A stretch of DNA of 64,000 nucleotides from Thysanoteuthis rhombus (lineage: Eukaryota; Mollusca; Cephalopoda; Oegopsida; Thysanoteuthidae): positions 53,131,412 to 53,195,411 of the forward strand of contig OY735206.1 in assembly GCA_963457665.1 (NCBI GenBank), given 5' to 3'. The notes beneath the pieces were generated by a model that had not been told where the DNA came from, did no database searches, and saw only the letters and a program-made list of their open reading frames with translations. This document shows positions 1-12,160 of the stretch, piece after piece. The number at the start of each line of letters is the position of its first letter. Positions within the stretch are counted from its first letter, which is position 1. Made by a program: the position numbers and the translations under genes.

Positions 1-1796
1 GCCTCCGACAACAACAGGAGAGAAAATTGAAGAGACCGAACTTGATAAATAAATCAAGAAAAAACGAAGGGAAGACAGAAGAAGATACACAATGGCAGTC
101 ATCAAATCGACTCTTGAAAGTGGTCGGGGCTTCAAAGCTATAGATAAAGGCCTCAACTCAGGACGAAAGCAAATAACCAGCATACTCAAGGAAGACAGGA
201 TTGTCGAACGTGCCAAAGAATTTTACCCAAAATTTCATTTGTCCCAACTAAGACTACAAACAATGAACGGGATATGCAAGACGTGAGCAATCAACTCGAG
301 GACTTCCTAAAAGTAACCCAGAGGGAGGTGAAACAAGCCATTAAACAGACGAAGAAAGGAACAGCCCCAGGACCGAACATCACCATTGACCTACTCCAAA
401 AAGCGGGTAAAATCATCACTAGGAAACTGGCCGTCCTTTTCAATTTATGTCTAAAACAGAGTAAAATCCCAGATGATTGGAACACTGCTATCATAATACT
501 TTTATATAAAAAAGGAGACCTGAAAGACCTCAACAACTACAGGCCTATAAGCCTACTCAACTGCATATACAAACTTTTCACGAAAATCATCACCAAGCGA
601 ATCATAAAAACACTTGTTGAAAACCAAGCTGGCTTTAGAAGAAGCTACTTGACAATGAACCACCTGCATTAGATAAATCAACTGAAAGAGAAAGCAGCAG
701 AATATAATCTATCACTCGCCGTAGCATTTATCGACTACAAAAACGCATTCGGCTAGGTAAAAATCCCTAAGGTCATAGAGATAAGGTGTAGATCCAGTAT
801 ATGCTGAAGTGTTGAAACATATAAACAATCACAGCAGCTCCTTTATCAGGTTACATAAAGACTCGGACCCCTTTCAGCTCCAGAAAAGAGTAAGACAAAG
901 TGATACCAGCTCACCTAAACTCTTCACAGCCTGCTTCAAGATGATCTTCAGAAGACTAGACAGGGAGAGTAAAGGAATTAAAATAGACGGCAAGTATCTG
1001 AGCAACCTCAGATTTGCAGACGACATTGCCTTTTTTGCAGAGAACCTACATGACCTCCAACTAATGATAGATGAACTAAATGAAGAGAGCAAGAAAGTTG
1101 GCCTACACATGAACTTCAGCAAGACGAAGATCATGTGCAACAACCACATTGGAGATAAAAACACTGAGATCAAAATCGAGGACACAGAAATGGAGAAAGT
1201 AGATCACTACATCTACCTAGGACAACAAATCTCCACGAGACCCTCAAAAGAAGAAGAAATCAAGCGAAGAATCACACTAAGATGGTAAGCCTTCGGCAGA
1301 ACAAGCTCAACCTTCAAAAATAAGATCCCATTAATCCTAAAAAAAATGGTGTATAACCAATGTATCCTCTCAATAGTCACTTATGGATCTGAAACAAGGA
1401 ACCTAACCAAAAGACAGATCCGCAAATTGAGAACCATGCAACATGCACATGAAAGAATTGTGCTGGGCCTCACATGGAGAGACCACAAAACAGCACAGTA
1501 CATCCGGTGAAAGACAGGAGTCATGGACATCATAGAATCCATTAAAAATCTCAAATGGCAGTGGGCTGGCCATGTTGCAAGAATGACGGACAACTGATGG
1601 ACATCGCAACTCACAACATGGATCCCCCAATATCACATGCGCAACTGAGGCTGGCAGAATATTAGATGGAGAGACGAGCTAGACAAGTTTAGGAAGTACT
1701 GGTTCCGCGACGCCTATGATAGAAAAGTGTGGCAAATCCTGGGGAAGGTCTATGTCAAACGATGAACATTGAAAGACTGATGATGATGATGATGAA
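1..1796 (+). mobile_element. RTE-type non-LTR retrotransposon, degenerate copy truncated by the window edge
   Basis: Translation gives the reverse transcriptase core: APGPN, NYRPISLLNCIYKLFTKI, QAGFR, then RFADDI at about 1009-1026 (the catalytic YADD-type motif as FADD). The C-terminal part has ITRRPSKEE-like and WRDELDKFRKYW segments. The endonuclease region lies before position 1. The frame is broken by a shift near 280 and by stops near 670, 755, 1286, 1507 and 1597, so it is inactive. It ends in a GATGAT microsatellite (1777-1796), a tail type typical of RTE elements. The copy lies beyond POLR3E exon 4, presumably in its next intron, antisense to the gene. Confidence 0.85.
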
Positions 1797-2160
1797 TGGT
1801 TGCATAGTATTTCGCTAAATTAAAAGTCCATCTTACATACTGGCATTTATGGTAGTTATTCTTAATAATGTAAGTGGAGTGCAAGAGTCAAAGTGTAAAA
1901 TAAAAATATTGCGAAGTGAGATAAGTTCCAATACTTTAAAAACTGTTTTTAAACAAGAGGTCACACATTTTAGACAATTAGAGTCTGCACCTTTAAGAAA
2001 AGTGCATATTTGAACATGAACTCCCCTTATCAACAGATAAGGTTATGGTTCATTTTGTGTAGTTGTATTTATCAAATTTACTCATTTGCTGAATGGCAAC
2101 TGCGTGTAGACCTTGAATTGATAAATGTACCACATGATATAAATCAAGGCCATGTTTTAC

Positions 2161-2279
2161 CTGTTAAAAAAATTCTGTTCTGATGGTTTGTATTGTCCAT
2201 CAACATTCAGGGCCATCTGTTCACCTTTGCTGTAAGCATAATTAGAATTGTGCGTATTAAGGGGTAATTCCAGCTGAAT
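2161..2279 (-). CDS. POLR3E: POLR3E coding exon 4
   Basis: The exon follows a TTCTTACAG acceptor and ends AACAG/GTAAAA with two bases of a codon left over. It encodes a stretch with IQLELPLNT and SKGEQMALNVDG, the most diagnostic RPC5 segment here. The following exon should complete a serine or arginine codon, but none is recognisable between 1797 and 2160, so it probably lies outside the window, beyond the RTE copy at 1-1796. Confidence 0.9.
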
Positions 2280-5200
2280 CTGTAAGAATAAAAAATGCAT
2301 TATTACATTGTATTCATAATATACAATAAAATGACTGGGGTCCAAAAGAAAACAAAAGTAAAAAAAGCAGATCACCCTACCAACTGGACTAATATGATTG
2401 CATTACAACTGACCTGACCACCTGCACTTAATAAATCAACTGAAAGAGAAAGCAGCTGAGTATAAACTACCACTTGACGTAGCATTTATCGACTTCAAAA
2501 AGGCGTTTCGACTCAGTAGAAATCCCAAAGGTCATGGATGCCATCAGTCGGCAAGGTGTAGATCCAGTATATGTTGAAGTGTTGAAACATATATACAATC
2601 ACGGCAGCTCCCTTATCAGGCAACATAAAGACTCGGACCCCTTCCAGCTCCAGAAAGGAGTAAGACAAGATGATACCAGCTCACCTAAACTCTTCACAGC
2701 CTGCCTCGAGATGATCTTCAGAAGGCTAGACTGGGAGGTAAAGGAATTGAAATAGACGGTGAGTATCTGAGCAACCTCAGATTTGCAGACGACATTGCCC
2801 TTTTCGCAGAGAACCTACACGACCTCCAACTAATGATAGATAAACTAAATGAAGAGAGCAAGAAAGTCGGCCTACACATGAACTTCAGCAAGACGAAGAT
2901 CATGTGCAATAACCACATCGGAGATAAAAACACTAAGATCAAAATCGAGGACACAGAACTCGAGAAAGTAGACCACTACATCTACCTAGGACAACGAATT
3001 TCCATGAGACCCTCAAAAGAAGAAGAAATCAAGCGGAGAATCACACTAGGATGGCAAGCCTTTGGCAGAGCAAGCTCAACCTTCAAAAATAATAAGATCC
3101 CATTAATCCTAAAGATAAGGGTGTATAACCAATGCATCCTCCCATTAGTCACTTATGGAGCTGAAACATGGAATTTAACCAAGAGGCAGACCCATAAATT
3201 GAGAACCATGCAACGTGCACATGAAAGAATAATGCTGGGCCTCACATGGAGAGACCACAAAACAGCACAGTATATCCGAGAAAAGACAAGAGTCAGAGAC
3301 ATCATAGAATCCATTAAAAATCTCAAATGGCGGTGGGCTGGCTATGTCGCAAGAATGGCAGACAATCGATGGACATCACGACTCACAACATGGATTCCCT
3401 GAGACAACATGCGCAACCGAGGCCGGCAAAATGTTAGATGGAGAGACGAGCTAGACAAGTTCAGGAAGTACTGGCTCCGTGACGCCCATGATAGAGAAGT
3501 GTGGCAAATCCTGGGGAAGGTCTATGTCCAACGACGGACGCTAAAAGACTGATGATGAGTCAATCCAAAATAGTTATGAACATTTGTATATTAATGACAA
3601 TAGTATACAAATAAATTAGAATAGTCTAAAACTAAGGCCTGAAAGACACCAAAATGCACAAAAAGAGTCAATCTTGAGATTGATCAAGGTCCTATTGACA
3701 GCCTTATGAAAATAGTATCAAAAAGGGCTATTGTTCCAAACATGGGCCAAAAACAATGGAAACCCATTTTCCTTCCAAGCTCAAAAAGCTTTGCACTTAG
3801 GTTTTTATCTGCACCCCACTCCCCAATTATTTGTTTCCTAAATCTTCAGATATATAAAAATACATGGTAAAATATTGACATTATGGTTAATTGCTTACAT
3901 GGTCAAATGAGGAAATGATAATAAGTAATTTTGAAAAAATGAAAAAAAAATTAGCACTTTTCAAAAGATTATCTTGACTCTCTTATAACAGTAATAAACA
4001 TGGTTACAGCATACACATGGCCTAATATGTCATAAATGACAGGTTAAAGATTCTGAGTGATTCATCTAGCATACGGTTAGTGTGAAAAGCTCTCATAGGA
4101 GGCGTTGTTTTATTACTTTAGGACTTTGCGGCTATTTTCAGAGCCTAGCAGGAGAGAAAGTATATAAGATACCCCTGATCTATTGACGTTTTTCAAAATC
4201 TACTGATAAGATTCAAAGCTGTAAATATCATAGCAGCAATAAATGTCTCTAATTGGACCAAAAGGCTTGTTTGATAGACTACATAAAATTACAAAACTAC
4301 TAGAGATACAGGCCTAATATTTGGGATTTCTCTGTAAGGACTGGTCCATTTGGTTGAGGTGTCTACCCAGGTTTCCTTTTCACATTCTCTAGCTAACTTC
4401 AAGACACAATAGTTCACAACTTCCAATCAATTTCATCTAAGGTTTTATTGAATGATTGGTCTTGTTCAAACAGGAGAGTCCATTGTTTCAAATGGCGGGT
4501 AGGAGATATTTTTCTGAGCAAAATTGTTACCCTCAAGTGGAAGAGTCAACTTTTATGAACAGAGAAACAAACACAGAAAGCCATTCAGTTCATTATACAG
4601 ATAGACATAAACATTGATTAGAATTACTCACTTCTTTCTGGTTTGGTTTCACTTTCACATTAAGAGGGTGAATATCATCATAGGTTAAATGAGAGGGACG
4701 CACAAGATACTGAAAAAAAAACAAAAAAACTTTACAATTCATCACTTTTCATGTAATAATAAGGAATATAACAAATTGTTAAGAAGTGGAATTAACCTTT
4801 CTTTCAATGAACATTTTCGAATAATAAAAAATACTTGTAAAATCAGTAAAAGCCGCTGATGTAAGTCATGATAGAAAGTTTCAACATTAAAATTTATGAA
4901 GCAAATACATCAAGCCAAAAGGAGGAACAAAGCACATTTAGTAGTATATAGATAATGATACCTGAATGAAATTTGAAATTAATAGAAAAAAATTTTTCCA
5001 AATCAATAAAAATAAATTAAAATTTTGAAATTTCTATTTAATTCAATCTTTTTAATATTTTGACCACTCATTCTTTCCATCAATAATGTAAAGGCATTTT
5101 TCTTGGAATGTCTAGCTTTGTTCACTTCAAATGTTAAATGATAAATTGTGCAAAATTTAAAAAAATGTGAAAAAAAAATATGTGTATTAAAATTAAAAAA

Positions 5201-8200
5201 ATTTGAATATAGCAATATTACATCTCTTTTTTTTGCAATACTTTGAAGAAAATAATGAAGTTTACTAAGAGTTGAAAAAAAGAGTCACAAGAAAATTTAG
5301 CAGAAATTCCTTGTGTGAAAGATGCCATTTTTCCAAGAAAAATAAGTTTAAAAAATTTACCCAGCATCCTACAGGCCAAAAGTTACTTCTTTTCACAGGC
5401 CCATCCTTACCCAGGGAGGGTATCTATGCTAAACAGTAATCTGAACTCTTGTAAATAACCTCTGAATGAAGTATCATACTTACTGTAAGATGGTAAATAA
5501 AGAAAAAATACATAATTCAAATGGAGCAGCATAATTATCATGTAAAATAATTTTGAATGAAATACTTATGTGCAACCATTATTAGCAACCAGTAATAAGT
5601 AACGATCATTGTAAAATGTATTTTATGGAGCGCAAGTCAAGGGAGAAAATTTATAAAAACAATGAAGAAAGCCATGACAATATTTTTGCCAGTGGTGAAC
5701 AATAAAATTCAGCAATTTACTGACTCCTGCCTAGTTGACATGAGGTGGAGTTGTGCCCCACAAAACACTTCTGGCCAGTTGAGTGCTAGGAAACATTTTC
5801 ATTTAATGTGCAACAGGGAGCCAACATTTTAGAGTCATCTTACAGCAGTAACACTATGAGAGGCAGAGCATCTTTATATTTTTGTTTAATGACCAACTTG
5901 ATGCTAGTGTTATAGAGATATATTTTGTTGGATTTCTTGCGAACTGCTGATCCAAACAACTTTTAACTCAAACTGCACTACCTTGTGTACTGACCAATAT
6001 ATCTAGTAAGTGTCAACTTTATACAATGATAAGCAGTCAAGAAAAACAAGAACCATAAATTCAACTATACATCCATCATTAGGGGTAGGAAGAGGAAAAG
6101 GAGGATAGTTCACCTGAAGGTCTGGACCAAGTTTCATATCAATCAAACATGTATTTACCATTACTAGTTGTGATAGTAGTAGCAGAATGAAGATGGCTCG
6201 CCTGAAGATCTTGATCAAGTTTCAATTCAATCCAACATGATATATCTGAGAAAATTGAGATTTAGCATTGCTAATTGTGGCAGCAGTGGCAGGAGGATGA
6301 GGAAGGTTCACCCAAAGGTCTGAACCAAGTTCCATAACAATTCAACATAATACATCTTAAAAATTGATATTTAGCATCACTAGTTGTGGTAATAGAAGGA
6401 AGATGGTTCATCCGAAAGTCAGGACCAAGTTTCATGTCCAACCAACATATTACGGCTGGGGAAATTGATATTTAACACATTAGAGACAGACCAACCGAAG
6501 ATGCATCTAAAGAATTATTTCAAACAATCATATTTCATAACTGTGTATATGAAAATGGTTAATTATCATCAATGAGAATAAGGTAAGTAAGCCTCATAAC
6601 TTACCTGCAGAAGATAAAGATTTTCTGCCAAACTTTTTGATAAGTAGACATCTACCTAAAACAGAAATCAAATAAGAAATTTTGAAACCATCACCTGAAA
6701 TTGTCACAGATTTCTTTACTTTTTCAGAGATTCTGACTGACTGGCTGGCTATGTACGTGCCATACCGATGGAGCTAGAGTCCAGAAAATTTGAACATTCA
6801 CTCAAAAAAGAGAAAAAAAAAATTCCTCTCCAAAATAAGTTGATCAAGTTCACCAATATTTGTTGCCCATCATGTGACTATTTTAATGATGAATTTTCGG
6901 ATACATACCCAGTTGAGATGAGTGACATATATTCTGTACTGTTGCTAATATGGGTAATATTAGGTTTTGTCTTTTTTCGTCAATCAAACTTCTGTTGTCC
7001 CATGAGACACTCATAAATTTAACTGGGATTTCATCACCAATGGAGTAAGGAAAGGTGACGGAACACTCACTTGACCCTTGAACTGAGTTGGCAGTCAACA
7101 GACATTGGTTGACTTAACATTTCAAGTAAAAAGAAATATTTTTTTCAAAATCCAGTCAAGTTATCTTTAAATTAACTAATTTTCACTGAATCTTACTTCT
7201 ATAATTGCCAGGATTTTTTGCAATTTAAATTTTTTTGTCAGCAGATATCAATCATGGTGCAATCAAAGTAATTTTGGAAGACAAAAAATTGACATCAAAA
7301 CAGTCTAAAACCTGTTCTAATACATATTTTCTTTTACAACCAACTTATTGCTATTTTCTTGCTATTAAAATTAAAACTTGAAAGAAAATATTTAAATTAT
7401 CGCATTACATTCTAAAAACCTTATAACAACCACGATCATAAGTACAATTTATAATGTTTTTGATATTTACATAGTTGAGATCCATATAAACTGTACAATT
7501 TTACGCAAACATATTTTCAGGTTATATTTGCAAAATATGAAAGGTGTGTGTGGTCTACACTTCTAGATGTGAAAAAAAAAAACATAGGGTGATATGTTTC
7601 GTGTTACAAAGCAACAAACAATGGTTTTTATACACAGAGAGGATTTAATAACACGAAAAAGGGTGTATGGTAGTAGTACAGAAGGAAAAAAAGGTAAATT
7701 CTTACTATGCATAATTGAACTGGAAAAACTATAGAATTCATGGACAAAGTATCATGACCAATTATCTTTTGTTCATTTTGTATTAAAACCTTTTTATAAT
7801 GACATGCTAACAGTGAATCACTGGTAGAGATCAAGCTTCCACTTCAGGTTAATCTCAGTAAATTCATCCCTCAGCACATTCTAAGTGTAAAATTTTCTAC
7901 ACTCCGATGGAGGAGAGGTTTTGAAAATGGAATCACAACACAAAGAGGATATGGAAAGGGAAAGAGAAGCAAGGTAGAGTAGGGGTCGAAATAACAATAT
8001 TTGCTAAAGGAGAACAGCTGAACCTGGCTGTTGAGAAAAGGAGAAAGTAAAATGAGGTGGAATTGAACATGCTTTCTAACATCTGTGAGCAGAAGATTTG
8101 GTCAAGTGTCAGGGATGGTTGCTTTTAACAACTTCCATGTTTTTTAGATACTACAGTGCTTTAGATTTTCACTCTTAAGTATACCATTAGTAAAGTAACA

Positions 8201-10094
8201 TATTTTACTAGTAACCTTTAAAACAGATTATGTCAAATTGCAACATCAGGATGAGCACAGATATTGCAATACATAAAATCCTATAAGATGAATGATTTTT
8301 ACACAGCCCCATTTTCAGAGATTGTAATGCTAATGAGAAGTTCTCAAATTTTGGTTTTATCAACTTTTTTTCTAATTTTAAACTTGCTGCAGAAAGACTT
8401 ACAGATGCTATATGCACACTGAATTATCATCATTATATTCGTCCTTCATAGTCGATGACCACGGCTCCAGTTCTGAGATGTGCAGCAGATGCAGCACACT
8501 GAAGGGCCTGAAGTCATTACTTAGCGCTTGATATATATCATAGTGAGAGGGGAGATGCGCATAAAGTCAGCATCACACCCTAGTCTATCTAGATACAGTG
8601 GCAAGGCATAGGACGACTGGAGACTGACCAAGATGAAGAGGATGAGCAAGGTACTGTGGTCCTCAGCTTCCCCCAAGGGGGCCTCACTCCCTGGTTTAGA
8701 ATCAGAGTTGTCCATCTCCGAGACTGATTGTCCATCGTGGATAGAGAGACAAATCTTCCCTGCTATTTACCCATAGCAGGTGGGATTACGTATTCATGCC
8801 TTTCCCAACTGCTAAGATTTGAATGAGGATCGCCGGTTTAATTTCCTAGGCCTCCTGCACTTCCCTTCTGTAGTCCACAAGTCTATCTATTTGCGTGCAA
8901 ATAAAGCATATTCTCTATGAAACTTAAAAGATATTAATGTTAAATTCTGTTCCGCTTCCAGACATTGAAAATGACGCTCTAAAGCTAGCACGGCCCGCTT
9001 TTATACGTACAACATTTTGTTTATGGCTTTATGACCAAAAATACTCTTACATATAGCAACAAGGATAAAATATCATTTGCACAACGCTGTTAACCGCTTG
9101 TAAAAATCAGATCTAGAAGTCCAATGAATACGCAATCCTAAAAACCAGTTTCTTCATTTCCAACTTGTTGCAATAAAAGATCTGCATAGTATTTGTTAAA
9201 CCATCTGTTCAAGAAACACCTATTCATTAGATACTTGTATTCAATAAATTAATTATCCAAAAGAAAATAATTCAAAATTTTGAAGTAGCTATTTGAAATT
9301 ACATATCACGACTTCAAGTTTATCCGGCAAAATTGTTTAAAGTATTACATAATACAAAATATATGGTAACGCAGAATACACACAAAAGTGATTCCATATG
9401 AGAATGAATTATAATTCCTCGTAAGAAGAAAACATGCATATTCTGCCAATAATTGTAGTGTTTGTGGAAATATTTTGACAGTTTTTAAATATTTTGTTTG
9501 ATGCAGTCTTTGAATTAACACATACTCTGGTGGATGAGAAGATTTTCTTCTTACCTAGCACTAAGACAATGACAAGAAGTCAGGGAAGTGAACTTCAAGT
9601 GTTTTATCAACTTGTAAAACTCATTCACGGAGACCTAGGTATCAGATAAATTCAAATTTCGTTTCGAATTAAAACGATTATTTTTAAAGAAGTCAGAACT
9701 ATTATTGCAACATTATAACTGAAGCAACGGTATTTTCTCATAGGATAGATATTCAAAGAATGTAGAGATAGATTAAACCAAAATTACTTCATAACACGGA
9801 CGATAAAGCAATGTTGCCATTCAATTGAAATATACCTATTGGAAAATTACGCTACACAAGCCGAACTTGTACGGCGTCAACTACTGTACGGTACGGAGAA
9901 GGAAGAGGAACCGTAATCCGAACCGTGCGGAAGAATCATCTACGACCAGTTGATAAAAAAAAACGAATGCTAGTAATACTAAACATCCAGAAATAAAAAT
10001 GTATACTACTATTCAGATGAAACATATTTAATTAGAGCGATCACAGAACATTTTCACCAACCTCGTGCGTCACCGGATCATCTTCGTCAGCCAT
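2161..10094 (-). CDS. POLR3E: DNA-directed RNA polymerase III subunit RPC5, N-terminal part (exons 1-4 of a split gene)
   Basis: RPC5 is a subunit of nuclear RNA polymerase III, which makes tRNA, 5S rRNA and other small RNAs. The coding sequence joins 10062-10094, 6605-6655, 4632-4709 and 2161-2279. Phases are continuous (0, 0, 0, then two bases left over), giving about 93 residues with no stop. Resemblance to animal RPC5 is strong: an acidic start (MADEDDPV), then VDVYLSKSLAENLYLLQ, then VRPSHLTYDD, then the hallmark SKGEQMALNVDG. In the family these stand in this order near the N-terminus (for example YPVRPSSMTYDDI and RSKGEQIALNVDG in vertebrates, from memory). The protein is usually 500-700 residues, so most of it lies beyond position 1. 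The start has a good context (A at -3, G at +4). Two RTE copies sit antisense in introns 3 and 4. Function is inferred from the family. Confidence 0.9.
2416..3559 (+). mobile_element. RTE-type retrotransposon copy, 5'-truncated
   Basis: A second copy of the element at 1-1796. It starts abruptly at the equivalent of DHLHLINQLKEKAAEY and runs to the 3' end (YVQRRTLKD, stop, GATGATGA). The FADD motif lies near 2779-2796. It has frameshifts near 2515 and 2755 and a stop at 3400-3402. Otherwise it is better preserved than the first copy. 5' truncation is what target-primed reverse transcription usually leaves. It sits in intron 3 of POLR3E, antisense. Confidence 0.85.
3560..4631. other. Rest of POLR3E intron 3, no feature seen
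   Basis: AT-rich intronic sequence between the second RTE copy and exon 3. I see no conserved exon, RNA gene or clear repeat in it. Confidence 0.5.
4632..4709 (-). CDS. POLR3E: POLR3E coding exon 3
   Basis: Twenty-six codons after a long pyrimidine tract and TTTCAG, ending at a GTGAGT donor, phase 0 at both ends. It contains VRPSHLTYDDIHPLNVKVKP, matching the VRPSSMTYDDIEHLAARIKP segment of RPC5. Confidence 0.9.
6080..6485 (+). repeat. Degenerate tandem repeat, four units of about 90-110 bp
   Basis: A block with the core ACCAAGTTTCATATCAATC, then CCAACATGATA and AAATTGATATTTA, returns with the core near 6126, 6214, 6324 and 6424. Units diverge and contain GAGGA/GTAGTAG-type stretches. It lies in intron 2 of POLR3E (4710-6604). 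A single diverged unit recurs at about 40370-40490. Confidence 0.7.
6605..6655 (-). CDS. POLR3E: POLR3E coding exon 2
   Basis: Seventeen codons between a TTTTAG acceptor and a GTAAGT donor, phase 0 at both ends. The peptide VDVYLSKSLAENLYLLQ corresponds to the conserved IDVFLAKSLAEKLYLFQ segment of animal RPC5. Confidence 0.9.
6656..10061. other. POLR3E intron 1
   Basis: AT-rich intron of 3.4 kb. About 8440-8890 resembles 38573-39010 in places (GTCGATGACCA, CACTCCCTGG, ATTCATGCCTTTC), so both look like copies of an interspersed repeat. No further exon is recognisable. Confidence 0.5.
8440..8890. repeat. Interspersed repeat copy (SINE-like), diverged
   Basis: Contains GTCGATGACCACGGCTC, TCACTCCCTGG, TACCCATAGCAGGTGGG, ATTCATGCCTTTCCC and GATTTGAATGAGGATCGCC. 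The same ordered words, with variation, occur at 38573-39010 and in part at 20240-20540 and 48290-48480. The ATTTGAA/TTTGAAC word is a reverse-complement B-box-like motif, which suggests a tRNA-derived SINE read in reverse. Confidence 0.45.
10062..10094 (-). CDS. POLR3E: POLR3E coding exon 1 (start codon)
   Basis: Eleven codons beginning at the ATG at 10092-10094. The peptide is MADEDDPVTHE, which matches the acidic N-terminus of RPC5. The exon ends in phase 0 at a GTTGGT donor, which has the GT but is otherwise weak. The next exon continues with VDVYLSK, as expected for the family. Confidence 0.85.
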
Positions 10095-10113
10095 TTTGAG
10101 AATTGTCAGAAAA

Positions 10114-10136
10114 CGCATGCGCAGTGCCGATTTCCG
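10114..10136 (-). promoter_or_regulatory. Putative POLR3E core promoter elements: NRF-1-like palindrome plus ETS core
   Basis: On the minus strand, 20-45 bases upstream of the POLR3E ATG, the sequence reads CCGGAA (ETS core, 10131-10136) and then TGCGCATGCG (10114-10123), close to the NRF-1 consensus TGCGCATGCGCA. I see no TATA box nearby. This pairing is common in TATA-less housekeeping promoters. The motif match is seen; its activity is inferred. Confidence 0.5.
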
Positions 10137-10192
10137 GCAGCGACAAACTCTTTCAACTTTATGTATTCCGTTGTTAATAGTTACAAGATGAG

Positions 10193-10275
10193 TGTGCTTC
10201 GTGGTGTAATGGTTAGCAAACTTGCCCGGCTGATCTATTACATCTGATGAAGAGTTCGATCCCTATAAGATATGC
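10193..10275 (+). repeat. tRNA-like sequence, probably the head of a tRNA-derived SINE
   Basis: A good internal A box (TGGTGTAATGGTTAGCA from about 10202) and B box (AGTTCGATCCC from about 10252) are spaced as in a tRNA. The T-arm stem does not pair well and no acceptor stem closes, so it is not a functional tRNA gene. It lies about 60 bases from the POLR3E promoter motifs. Confidence 0.5.
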
Positions 10276-12049
10276 AATCTGAGTGACACCTCAGTAACTT
10301 TAAATATCATATGCATCTCTGGGAACATCAGAAATCAGAAGAGAATATTTGTGCATGTTTTACTGGACGTTTGGCCGAATCGATGTTTCACCCACGGACC
10401 TTTTTGCCGAAAAAAATGTCAGATAGATATTTTTGTTTATTTTGGGTCTTTTCACCTATGAAAATGAATGTTTTATAACCTGTGTCTCAAAATATTTCTA
10501 CGGTTACAAATATAAGTAAACTTACTTGAACAAATGTTGATATAAAGTAAATTATATGCTAATTTTATTTTGGTCTTCATATCGTTGATGGACGTTGTTG
10601 CCTTTAGCCATTGACCATTCGAATCGATGGTGAATAAAAAGCAATAGAATTTTTGAAAAAAAAAAAAAAATGATTTCTTTTCGTATCTTGGACAGCATGA
10701 AAGAACAAGATGAATGATCCAATAAAACAATACACATTTTCAAATTGCAATGGTGGAAAAAATGATTCAAAAAAATTCGCCCAACTCCCAAACTGAGGTT
10801 GACTTTATTTCCTTACCATAACAAGTACAACAATAACAATCCACGCCAAAATTTTGTATGTAAACAGATATGTAAAATTCATATCCCCTACCATGATTTG
10901 AACTCATGACCAACTTATTGCTAACAGATATTTACAGAAAATGTTTCACACAAACACGCATGGGCTTATTTCATACTAATAAATAAATACATTCATTCAA
11001 TATATATATATATAAAAATTAAATGTTTGAGTGGAGTTTGACCCTGCAGCAGCCAGCCTTGTTTTATGTACTTCTCTCTTATTTAGAAGTTTACAAAATC
11101 TTCCCAAACAGTGCTTTTAACAAAAAAACAAAATGAAAAAAAAAACATGCATAAAACAACCCAGGATTTTATAAGTGTGTAGTGCCCCGAATTTTACAAC
11201 AGTCAGTCTTGGTGATTTATAAAAAAATAAATATTGTTGACCACTATTGACAAAACAACTAAAAGATTGTGACATAATTTGTCACAAATTTTCTGACATT
11301 GATGCAACATAGCCTACCCATGGCACTTTTCAATGGTTCTTAGGATATCTCTGACACCTGTTTGCTCTCCAATATAGTGTTGTCTTGTGATCGGTTCATG
11401 TGATGTTTGACATGATTTTCTCCTGTGTACAATATATGGTTAAACTAAGAACCAAACCAGCCTTGCAATTTAATGAACAAGGTTGAAAATGGGAGTGGGT
11501 ACTTATGCTTGAATTAGAGAAAAAAGTGACTTAACTTTCACTATAACTGATATTCATTCATTACTCCTCCCTCAAGAGTCTGAAGCCTGAATATTGAATT
11601 TTTGTAGTTTCTCACCAGAGGGATCTCGATAGCAAAAGTAACCAATAATAATAATGATAATTTCATTTGCCTTTCCATGTTATTGTAGTTGATATAAATT
11701 CCATCAGTAATGAATTATCTTCACTTTGAAAATTATATACTTTAATTGCAGAAATATCTATATGAAAGTAATAAGGGTATACTAATCAACACTTGTGGAA
11801 TTTCTACTGGAAGTCCCCAGCTAAGATATTGGATTATTCTAAGGGATAATTTTGTCAGCCAATAATTTAACTGAAAATATTGAAAGCTAAGATTGATATT
11901 TAGAATATGCCATAAATCTTACAAGGAGTTCCAAATTTAGCTAGGTATGCCAAAGTTAAGTTGGCCACAAAATCATGACATCCTATTTGTCATTCATTAT
12001 CCACTCAGGTCTCTGGCATTCTTCTCATAATTTGTCAAACTCTGGTCCA

Positions 12050-12160
12050 GGTTGGAGTTGACTTTATCCTCCTCCCTAACAAGAACAATCCTCACATAAT
12101 TTTGGGGAGTAAACTATCCATTATTTTTCTGTCTCATCATGTTAAACCAGATCAATATTA
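12050..12160 (+). repeat. Dispersed repeat fragment (GGAGTTGACTTT...GGGGAGTAAACT family)
   Basis: Ordered words GGTTGGAGTTGACTTT, AACAAGAACAATCCTCAC and GGGGAGTAAACT occur here. They recur at 63850-63925 on the plus strand and in reverse at about 19080-19170. Diverged copies with only part of the pattern lie near 10790 and 59545. Confidence 0.6.

Noticed and set aside
10193..10275. A functional tRNA gene
   Set aside because: A and B boxes are present, but the T stem and acceptor stem do not pair. SINE head is a better reading.
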